Shown here piece after piece: positions 6,254-11,507 of a stretch of DNA of 11,507 nt. The stretch spans positions 1 to 11,507 of the forward strand of contig JBDHZU010000055.1 in the NCBI GenBank assembly GCA_039812085.1, read 5' to 3'. Position 1 is the first letter of the stretch. Each line of letters starts with the position of its first letter. The notes under the pieces were generated by a model. It worked only from the letters and a program-made list of their open reading frames with translations. It ran no database searches and had not been told where the DNA came from. A program made the translations under genes and the position numbers. The DNA is from JBDHZU01 sp039812085 (lineage in GTDB: Bacteria; Actinomycetota; Actinomycetes; S36-B12; UBA10799).

Positions 6254-7196
6254 TCCCGCAGTGACGGATTCAGTTGAAACCAGTGACGGATTCAGTGTGT
6301 CTCTGGATGGCTTCTCGGGACCATTCGATCTGCTGCTGTCGCTGATCGCCAAGCACAAGCTGGAAGTCACCGAACTGGCTTTGAGTCAGGTCACCGATGA
6401 CTTCTGTGCCTACATTCGCGAACAAGGTTCAGATTGGGATCTCGAAGAGACCACCAACTTCCTTGTCGTCGCTGCCACGTTGCTTGATCTCAAGGCCGCA
6501 CGACTATTGCCTTCCGGAGATGTTGAGGACGAAGAAGACCTCGCTTTACTGGAGGCACGCGACCTGCTGTTTGCTCGGTTGCTGCAGTACCGCGCCTTCA
6601 AGGAAGTCGCCGGATCGTTCGAATCGATGCTGGCTGCCAACGAGGGTGTGATTGCTCGCGGCGCTGGGCTTGATCCCGAGTTCCTGGGCTTGCTTCCTGA
6701 GGTCGAACTCAAAGTGACCCCGCAGCGGTTTGCTGAGTTGGCCGAACTTGCGATGACCGAGGCGCAGGTCCCCATGGTTGGGGTGGATCACATCCACAAC
6801 CCACCGGTCAGTGTTGCGGAGCAGACCGGATTGATCGCGTCTCGACTGCGCGGCGAAGGGTCGCTGACTTTCCGAGCATTGGTCAACGATGCGGAGACAC
6901 CCGGCCATGTCATTGCCCGTTTCCTTGGTCTGTTGGAGTTGTACCGACAAGGACGAGTCGCGTTTGAACAAGTGGCTGCATTGGCGGATCTGTTGATTCG
7001 CTGGGTTGAACTCGGTGATGACCAGACGATTGTCGTGAGCGACGAATATGACGAGGTTGACCAGTCAACCGACGAAGCCGATGAAGCGACACCTACCGGT
7101 GAAACGGGCACATCGACCACTGTGTCTGACCACCGCACGATCGACCTGCGTGAAACCCCTGCTATCGAGGAGTCCGATGTCCGAGACGACGACTGA
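6192..7196 (+). CDS. scpA: Segregation and condensation protein A (kleisin)
   Basis: ScpA is the kleisin subunit that bridges SMC heads and binds ScpB in the bacterial condensin complex on the nucleoid. From GTG 6192 the product has 334 residues. After about 37 Ser/Asp-rich residues comes the N-terminal SMC-binding domain, with LDGFSGPFDLLLSLIAKHK at 38-56 and helices to about 145. The C-terminal winged helix follows at about 220-275 (LTFRALVND, then YRQGRVAFEQ). The final 55 residues form a very acidic, Thr/Ser-rich tail. The start is uncertain: GTG 6192 lacks a ribosome binding site, and other in-frame options (TTG 6108, GTG 6120) lie inside xerD and add residues that look non-coding. The parA-type gene often found between xerD and scpA is absent. 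scpB overlaps the end by 20 bases. Confidence 0.93.
   Translation: MNPSVIDLSDGPSGPDAVEADPAVTDSVETSDGFSVSLDGFSGPFDLLLSLIAKHKLEVTELALSQVTDDFCAYIREQGSDWDLEETTNFLVVAATLLDLKAARLLPSGDVEDEEDLALLEARDLLFARLLQYRAFKEVAGSFESMLAANEGVIARGAGLDPEFLGLLPEVELKVTPQRFAELAELAMTEAQVPMVGVDHIHNPPVSVAEQTGLIASRLRGEGSLTFRALVNDAETPGHVIARFLGLLELYRQGRVAFEQVAALADLLIRWVELGDDQTIVVSDEYDEVDQSTDEADEATPTGETGTSTTVSDHRTIDLRETPAIEESDVRDDD
6259..6302 (+). repeat. Imperfect 22-base tandem repeat in scpA
   Basis: CAGTGACGGATTCAGT occurs exactly at 6259-6274 and again at 6281-6296, a period of 22 bases. The six bases after each copy differ. As 22 is not a multiple of three, the copies are read in different frames (VTDSV, then SDGFS) in the low-complexity region before the conserved ScpA domain. 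Confidence 0.8.
7167..7172 (+). promoter_or_regulatory. Ribosome binding site that fixes the scpB start
   Basis: GAGGAG lies four bases before ATG 7177, inside the end of scpA. It supports this start over longer in-frame options, such as ATG 7048, that would run through the scpA tail region. Confidence 0.7.
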
Positions 7197-7809
7197 ACAA
7201 CCAACAGTCAACGAAGAAGCAGCGACTCCGGTCACTGCTGAATCCGACGCAATCGAACTGACGGTAGGACTGACTGCTGCGCTGGAAGCATTGCTGATCG
7301 TCAGCGATCAGGGTCAGACCGCAGAAGAACTCGCCACCATTGTGGGTCGTCCAGTGGACGAGGTGGACGCCACTCTGACCGAACTGGCGCAGCAGTACGA
7401 ACAGCAAGGCCGTGGTTTTGAACTGCGTGTGATTGATGGCGCCTGGCGCTTCTACTCCGCGCGTTCATGCGCCGATATCATCACCCGGTACGTCACCGAG
7501 GGGAAGAGTGGCCGACTCTCGCAAGCTGCACTAGAAACCTTGGCTGTTGTGGCTTACAAACAACCCGTCTCCCGTGCCCGCGTCGGTGCCATTCGTGGGG
7601 TCAACGTAGATGGTGTGATGCGGACGCTGATTGCCCGCGGTTTAGTGACCGAGACTGGAACCGATCCATCCAGCTTGGCGCTGCTCTACGGCACCACCAG
7701 CTACTTCCTGGAACGGATGGGAATCAGTTCGCTCGACGAACTGCCGCCGGTCGCCGATCATCTGCCCGACCTCTCCGTACTCGATGAATTCATCGACTCC
7801 GAAGTCTGA
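7177..7809 (+). CDS. scpB: Segregation and condensation protein B
   Basis: ScpB dimerises and binds ScpA to complete the SMC-ScpAB condensin. The 210-residue product has a Glu/Thr-rich leader of about 28 residues, then a first winged helix (about 30-105, including ALEALLIVSDQ) and a second containing the family signature LSQAALETLAVVAYKQP at 114-130 and ARVGAIRGV at 134-142. The YGTTSYFLERMG segment at 171-182 closes the conserved core, so the length and both domains are complete. Start ATG 7177 has a GAGGAG site and overlaps scpA by 20 bases; the end overlaps rluB by 26 bases. This argues for translational coupling across scpA-scpB-rluB and a fixed subunit ratio. No irregularity is seen. Confidence 0.97.
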   Translation: MSETTTEQPTVNEEAATPVTAESDAIELTVGLTAALEALLIVSDQGQTAEELATIVGRPVDEVDATLTELAQQYEQQGRGFELRVIDGAWRFYSARSCADIITRYVTEGKSGRLSQAALETLAVVAYKQPVSRARVGAIRGVNVDGVMRTLIARGLVTETGTDPSSLALLYGTTSYFLERMGISSLDELPPVADHLPDLSVLDEFIDSEV

Positions 7810-8545
7810 CGAGCCAACCGGTCAACGCCTGCAAAAGGTGCTGGCTGCCGCTGGCTTCGGGAGCCGACGTGCCTGCGAGGCACTGATCGAAGAAGGCCGC
7901 GTCTCCGTCAACGGAGAACAAGTCGTCGGTCAAGGTCGTCGGGTTGATCCGGCTACTGACATCGTTCGAGTCGATGGTGAACGCATCAAAGCTCCTGACG
8001 GTTCTCGTTGTGTGATGCTGCACAAACCTGTTGGAGTCGTGACGTCGATGTCCGACGAGCAGGGGCGACCGGACGTCAGTCAGTACGTTGCTGCGGGGGA
8101 GCACCTGTTCCATGTGGGTCGGCTAGACACCGATACCAGCGGATTGCTCCTGCTGACCAACGATGGAGACCTCACGCATCGACTGACTCATCCGTCATTC
8201 GGGGTGAGCAAAACGTATGTCGCCCAGGTCGCTGGCCAGGTTACGACTGGGACGGTAAATCGTCTACGGCAAGGCGTCGTGATTGAAGATCGTCCGGTTG
8301 AGGTGGAACGGATTCGGCTGCGTGGCCAGCAATCGGGACGAACGATTGTGGAGTTGGATATCCACGAGGGGCGCAACCGGATCGTTCGACGACTCTTCGA
8401 TGAGGTCGGGCATCCGGTCAAACAACTGGTTCGGATTCGGTTTGGTCCGATCTCACTCGGGGACTTACCGGTCGGTCAACGACGGGACCTGACGGCTGCA
8501 CAGGTGGCTTCGCTATACGACTCCGCTGACCTGAGCGTGCCATGA
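7784..8545 (+). CDS. rluB: 23S rRNA pseudouridine synthase, RluB/RsuA family
   Basis: This enzyme isomerises a specific uridine of large-subunit rRNA to pseudouridine. The 253 residues show an S4 RNA-binding domain at about 13-60 (RLQKVLAAAGFGSRRACEAL) and a catalytic domain with the RsuA-family motif HVGRLDTDTSGLLLLTNDG, where D115 of GRLD is the expected catalytic aspartate. A later RNRIVRRLF segment is also typical. The exact target site cannot be read from sequence; RluB is chosen because the gene after scpB in Gram-positive bacteria is usually so annotated. ATG 7784 overlaps scpB by 26 bases and has no clear Shine-Dalgarno sequence, so re-initiation after scpB is likely. The next in-frame start would cut into the S4 domain. 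RsuA (16S target) is the main alternative. Confidence 0.92.
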   Translation: MNSSTPKSDEPTGQRLQKVLAAAGFGSRRACEALIEEGRVSVNGEQVVGQGRRVDPATDIVRVDGERIKAPDGSRCVMLHKPVGVVTSMSDEQGRPDVSQYVAAGEHLFHVGRLDTDTSGLLLLTNDGDLTHRLTHPSFGVSKTYVAQVAGQVTTGTVNRLRQGVVIEDRPVEVERIRLRGQQSGRTIVELDIHEGRNRIVRRLFDEVGHPVKQLVRIRFGPISLGDLPVGQRRDLTAAQVASLYDSADLSVP

Positions 8546-8567
8546 TGGTGCGCAACTGATCTCTGGT

Positions 8568-8575
8568 GAAGGGGG
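8568..8575 (+). promoter_or_regulatory. Ribosome binding site of aroH
   Basis: GAAGGGGG lies six bases before GTG 8582 in the 36-base gap after rluB. It marks independent translation initiation for the aroH-tyrA pair. Confidence 0.65.
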
Positions 8576-8581
8576 TGTCGC

Positions 8582-8944
8582 GTGGCTACTCGAGCGATTC
8601 GCGGTGCCACCCAACTGGCTGAGGACTCCGAATCAGAGATGATTTCTGCCGTCACTGAATTATTGACGGAAATTATGGATCGCAACGGCCTCACCACTGA
8701 TGCGTTCATCAGCATCCTGTTCACCTCCACTCCTGATCTTGTGTCCTGCTTTCCAGCGAAGGCAGCACGGAAACTTGATCTGGCCGAGGTTCCCCTCATG
8801 TGCGCCCAAGAGATCCCGGTTCCGGGTGCACTGGAACGAGTAGTGCGCATCATGGCTCATGTGGATACGCCGCAAGAACGGGCAGACGTTCAGCATGTGT
8901 TCCTACGTGGAGCGCAGGTATTGCGACAGGACCTCGTCCGATGA
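8582..8944 (+). CDS. aroH: Chorismate mutase, AroH type
   Basis: Monofunctional chorismate mutase of the trimeric Bacillus AroH fold, turning chorismate into prephenate for phenylalanine and tyrosine synthesis. The 120-residue length fits. By alignment from memory with B. subtilis AroH, the active-site residues are R7 in RAIRGAT, F57 and R63 in CFPAKAARK, C74 and E77 in CAQEIPV and R89 in VVRIM. The position of the catalytic-site Tyr108 is F107 in HVFLRGAQVL, so the tyrosine hydroxyl is missing. The other key residues are kept, so the enzyme is probably active. The GTG start has a strong GAAGGGGG site. The stop overlaps tyrA as ATGA, pairing consecutive steps of one pathway. Confidence 0.95.
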   Translation: MATRAIRGATQLAEDSESEMISAVTELLTEIMDRNGLTTDAFISILFTSTPDLVSCFPAKAARKLDLAEVPLMCAQEIPVPGALERVVRIMAHVDTPQERADVQHVFLRGAQVLRQDLVR

Positions 8945-10050
8945 CGACGCAACCGCAGGCGCAGCCATCCACTCTGATTGTGGGGTCTGGGCTCATCGGG
9001 ACGTCCATTGCTCTTGCGCTGAAGGCAGAGGAACGGACTGTCTACCTCGCCGACCGTGACCCAGGAGTCTTAGCCACCGCCATCTCGTTAGGCGCGGGTG
9101 TCTCGCTGCCTGCTGGGGTGGAACCAGACCTGATCGTTGTGGCGGTGCCGCCTGCGTCGGTAGCAAGTGTTGCCGCACGACATCTGGCGAAGTTCCCTCA
9201 AGCGATCGTCACCGACGTGGCCAGTGTGAAGTCTCAACCGTTGGAGAAGCTGCGCAAACTCACCGATGACCATGCCCGATTCGTTGGTGGTCACCCGATG
9301 GGTGGTCGTGAGGTAGCCGGACCACGTGGTGCGCGAGCGGATCTGTTCGAGGATCGCCAATGGGTCATCACGGCCAGCGATGAGAACTCACCAGAAGCGG
9401 TGGCAGCAGTAGAGGAGCTTGCGGGTCTGTGCGGTGCGATCGTCGTTCATCGCACGCCGGAAGCACATGATCGAGCGGTCGCGCTGACGTCGCACACTCC
9501 GCAGATCGTGTCTTCGGCGCTAGCCGCCCAACTTGTCGATGCGCATGCCGAAGATGTTGAGGTTTCTGGCTCCGGGTTGCGCGATACCACGCGACTGGCA
9601 GATTCCAACCCAGAGCTATGGACCGAAATCCTGGTGGCAAATGCATCAGAAGTAGCGACGGCTGTTGCTGCGATGCGTGACCAGTTGGATGACGTTGTCC
9701 AGGCGTTGCATGTGCTCGATTCAGATGTGGCAACCACTTCGACGGCATGGGCGGGCGAGGCAATTCGGGAAGTACTTGTCCAGGGCAATGCAGGACGGAT
9801 CAAATTGCCGGGAAAGCATGGTGGTCAACACCGTGAGTACGAGCTGATTCCCGTCGTGGTTGCGGATAAGCCCGGTGAATTGGCGCGGTTGTTCAGTCTC
9901 GCTGGCGAACACAACGTCAACCTGGAAGATGTCCGCATCGAACACACGGTGGGTCGTCGGACGGCCCTTATCGAACTGTCGGTAGCCCCGGATGCGGCAG
10001 CAACCTTGCGTGATGCGTTACTCAACGGGGGTTGGACAGTCCGCGGCTAG
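8941..10050 (+). CDS. tyrA: Prephenate dehydrogenase with C-terminal ACT domain
   Basis: Converts prephenate to 4-hydroxyphenylpyruvate with NAD(P), the committed step to tyrosine. The 369-residue protein opens with a Rossmann fold (GSGLIG at 15-20, with D38 at the end of the second strand suggesting NAD preference). TDVASVK at 91-97, GGHPMGG at 116-122 (H118 is the likely catalytic histidine) and LTSHTPQ around H185 follow. An all-helical dimer region comes next. From about residue 298 an ACT regulatory domain (YELIPVVVADKPGEL, then HNVNLEDVRIEH) suggests feedback control by tyrosine or another amino acid. ATG 8941 overlaps the aroH stop by four bases, with CAGGA nine bases upstream. A longer in-frame reading from 8800 lies within aroH and is not supported. 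Arogenate use cannot be excluded. Confidence 0.95.
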   Translation: MTTQPQAQPSTLIVGSGLIGTSIALALKAEERTVYLADRDPGVLATAISLGAGVSLPAGVEPDLIVVAVPPASVASVAARHLAKFPQAIVTDVASVKSQPLEKLRKLTDDHARFVGGHPMGGREVAGPRGARADLFEDRQWVITASDENSPEAVAAVEELAGLCGAIVVHRTPEAHDRAVALTSHTPQIVSSALAAQLVDAHAEDVEVSGSGLRDTTRLADSNPELWTEILVANASEVATAVAAMRDQLDDVVQALHVLDSDVATTSTAWAGEAIREVLVQGNAGRIKLPGKHGGQHREYELIPVVVADKPGELARLFSLAGEHNVNLEDVRIEHTVGRRTALIELSVAPDAAATLRDALLNGGWTVRG

Positions 10051-10064
10051 CTGCGCGGGGTCGA

Positions 10065-10070
10065 TAGGGT
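10065..10070 (+). promoter_or_regulatory. Candidate -10 element of a leaderless cmk promoter
   Basis: TAGGGT fits TANNNT and ends seven bases before ATG 10078, as expected for transcription starting at the codon. No -35 consensus lies at the usual distance. The overlapping GGGTGA could instead act as a weak ribosome binding site on a read-through transcript, so both readings are open. Confidence 0.42.
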
Positions 10071-10077
10071 GACGGTC

Positions 10078-10785
10078 ATGTCCGCCAATGCTGATTCACC
10101 CGTTCTTGTCGTGGCTGTGGACGGACCTTCTGGCTCTGGCAAGTCCAGTGTTTCCAAGGCAGTCGCGAGTCAACTCGGTTACCGCTACCTGGATACCGGT
10201 GCGATGTATCGGGCCATTGCTTGGGCAGTGCTGAACGCTGGCGTCGACCCGACTGATACGCAACGAGTTATTGAGGTGGCACAGCAGGCCACGATTTCCA
10301 GTGGAACTGATCCGGACGCCCCCACGATTGCGGTTGATGGGGTGGACGTTGCCGAACCGATTCGGGCAGCCGAAGTGACGGGTGCTGTGAGCTCGATCAG
10401 TGCCGTCCCCGAGGTGCGTGAACTGTTACTGCAGCGTCAGCGCGCGGAGGTTCAAGCGGCTAAAGCTGCCGGAGTAGGCATCGTGGTGGAAGGTCGAGAT
10501 ATTGGCACGACGGTCTTGCCGGACGCTGATGTCAAAGTGTTCTTGACCGCGGATGCGGCTGTGCGTGCGGCTCGTCGACACAAGGAAGACACCGGAGCTG
10601 GTCGTCAGCAAGCTCAGGAAGAAGTCGCGCAGTCGTTGGCGGCACGAGATGCTGCCGATTCGTCTCGGGCGGCGTCACCTCTGACTCAAGCAGAAGATGC
10701 GCATGTAGTGGATGCGACCACTTTGGGATTCGACGAGGTTGTTGCCAGCGTCATGTCCTTGATGACTGCCAAGACGGGGGACTGA
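10078..10785 (+). CDS. cmk: Cytidylate kinase
   Basis: Phosphorylates CMP and dCMP to their diphosphates using ATP, feeding CTP and dCTP pools. The 235-residue product has the P-loop DGPSGSGKSS at 15-24, the CMP-binding DTGAMYRA at 39-46, VEGRDIGTTVLPDA at 137-150 and the lid and CMP-contact segment RDAADSSRAASPL at 190-202, all characteristic of bacterial Cmk. ATG 10078 is preferred over the in-frame GTG at 10069: it lies seven bases after TAGGGT and the extra residues MTV carry no conserved feature. der follows after six bases, the usual cmk-der pairing. No anomalies are seen. Confidence 0.97.
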   Translation: MSANADSPVLVVAVDGPSGSGKSSVSKAVASQLGYRYLDTGAMYRAIAWAVLNAGVDPTDTQRVIEVAQQATISSGTDPDAPTIAVDGVDVAEPIRAAEVTGAVSSISAVPEVRELLLQRQRAEVQAAKAAGVGIVVEGRDIGTTVLPDADVKVFLTADAAVRAARRHKEDTGAGRQQAQEEVAQSLAARDAADSSRAASPLTQAEDAHVVDATTLGFDEVVASVMSLMTAKTGD

Positions 10786-10791
10786 TCACGG

Positions 10792-11507
10792 ATGCTTGAC
10801 GACGATGAGACTCAATCTGAGGCAGAAATCCCCACCTTCTCCGTTGATGACGGAGTAGATGAGGTCACTGCTGCCCAGGCGGCGGCAGAAGCAGAGTTCG
10901 GTGCACTCGATGAGCAATCCGATGCCCCGAAAACCGATCGACGATTGCCCGTTGTGGCGATTGTGGGGCGCCCTAACGTGGGCAAATCAACGTTCGTCAA
11001 TCGAGTGTTGGGTCGACGTGAAGCCGTTGTGGAAGATGTTCCCGGTGTGACTCGTGACCGAGTGAAGTACGAGGCCGAATGGTCGGGAACTCCTTTCTGG
11101 ATCATCGACACTGGCGGCTGGGATCGTACGGGCAAGGGTCTGGCGGCACATGTCAGTCGCCAAGCAGAACTGGCCACCACCGAAGCGGATCTTGTCGTGT
11201 TCGTTGTTGATGCCACGGTGGGTGTGACTGATGCCGACCTGGATGCAGTGAAGATGCTGCGTCGCTCGAAGGTGCCCACGTTGTTGGTGGCGAACAAGGT
11301 GGATTCCACTGCTCAAGAACTAGAAGCAGCGAACCTGTGGTCCTTGGGTTTGGGGGAGCCGTACGTCGTATCTGCATTGCATGGACGAGGCAGCGGTGAC
11401 TTCCTGGACATCTTGGTCGATGCCCTGCCGGAAGAAGGCAAGGCACCAGCAGCAGATACCGGATTACCCCGGGTTGCCTTACTTGGTCGACCGAATGTCG
11501 GTAAGTC
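10792..11507 (+). CDS. der: Ribosome-associated GTPase Der (EngA), 5' part
   Basis: Der carries two tandem GTPase domains and is needed for 50S subunit maturation. The open frame runs from ATG 10792 to the right edge, about 238 codons, and the gene continues beyond it. An acidic, Ala/Glu-rich leader of about 50 residues precedes the first G domain, whereas the E. coli protein starts almost directly at that domain; such leaders are common in actinobacterial Der. The first domain shows G1 GRPNVGKS at 59-66, G2 region PGVTRD, G3 DTGGW and G4 NKVD. The second domain begins near residue 226 and its G1 motif GRPNVGK is the last thing visible. The KH-like C-terminal domain lies outside. GGGGGA near 10776-10781 is a plausible ribosome binding site within the end of cmk. 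Confidence 0.97.
   Translation, partial: MLDDDETQSEAEIPTFSVDDGVDEVTAAQAAAEAEFGALDEQSDAPKTDRRLPVVAIVGRPNVGKSTFVNRVLGRREAVVEDVPGVTRDRVKYEAEWSGTPFWIIDTGGWDRTGKGLAAHVSRQAELATTEADLVVFVVDATVGVTDADLDAVKMLRRSKVPTLLVANKVDSTAQELEAANLWSLGLGEPYVVSALHGRGSGDFLDILVDALPEEGKAPAADTGLPRVALLGRPNVGK

Noticed and set aside
6170..6302. The 22-base repeat as the cause of a broken scpA that once began at ATG 6170
   Set aside because: Removing one 22-base unit would join the two frames, but the ATG 6170 frame already stops at 6251-6253, before the repeat.
8541..8546. CATGAT as a -10 element for aroH
   Set aside because: It does not match TANNNT, has no -35 partner and overlaps the rluB stop; aroH has a good ribosome binding site and may be read from upstream.
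8800..8940. Longer tyrA reading from ATG 8800
   Set aside because: The segment is inside aroH in another frame; ATG 8941 begins just before the Rossmann strand and forms a typical ATGA overlap.
1..11507. A hidden novel defence, mobile or biosynthetic system
   Set aside because: Every stretch is accounted for by a recognised core gene on the + strand, gaps are 38 bases or less, and no foreign-looking segment, integrase scar or array was seen. XerD here is the housekeeping recombinase by context.

Overview
The window is a dense, single-strand block of conserved actinobacterial core genes, all on the + strand. The largest gap between genes is 38 bases. Gene order, many GTG starts, four-base stop/start overlaps and moderately high GC (roughly mid to high fifties percent by eye, not counted) point to a member of the Actinomycetota with lower GC than Streptomyces or Mycobacterium. 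The sequence alone does not let me name a genus. The order follows the well-known tlyA-nadK-recN-pyrG-Nudix-xerD-scpA-scpB-rluB-cmk-der neighbourhood (M. tuberculosis Rv1694-Rv1713 is the reference I have in mind), with aroH and tyrA between rluB and cmk, an arrangement I recall from Streptomyces.

Layout: bases 1-116 hold the last codons of tlyA (rRNA 2'-O-methyltransferase). nadK (113-1027) and recN (1029-2777) follow with almost no spacing. After a 38-base gap with a probable promoter come pyrG (2816-4519), a Nudix ADP-ribose pyrophosphatase gene (4516-5208) and xerD (5216-6166). A second short gap precedes scpA (about 6192-7196), scpB (7177-7809) and rluB (7784-8545), which overlap one another. 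A 36-base gap then leads to aroH (8582-8944) and tyrA (8941-10050). After a third promoter-like gap come cmk (10078-10785) and der (10792 onward, cut by the window end just inside its second GTPase domain).

The genes group by role: NADP and CTP/dCTP supply (nadK, pyrG, cmk), chromosome repair and segregation (recN, xerD, scpA, scpB), ribosome maturation (tlyA, rluB, der) and aromatic amino acid synthesis (aroH, tyrA). Overlaps suggest translational coupling within sub-operons.

I found no mobile element, CRISPR array, tRNA/rRNA, toxin-antitoxin pair, defence system or clear terminator. I do not see an undescribed system here. The points worth a second look are small: three genes (pyrG, scpA, cmk) whose start codons sit 6-8 bases after a TANNNT hexamer, as expected of leaderless transcripts; a short arginine-rich upstream ORF with a good ribosome binding site overlapping the scpA start; an out-of-frame 22-base repeat in scpA; and a Tyr-to-Phe change at a known active-site position of AroH.
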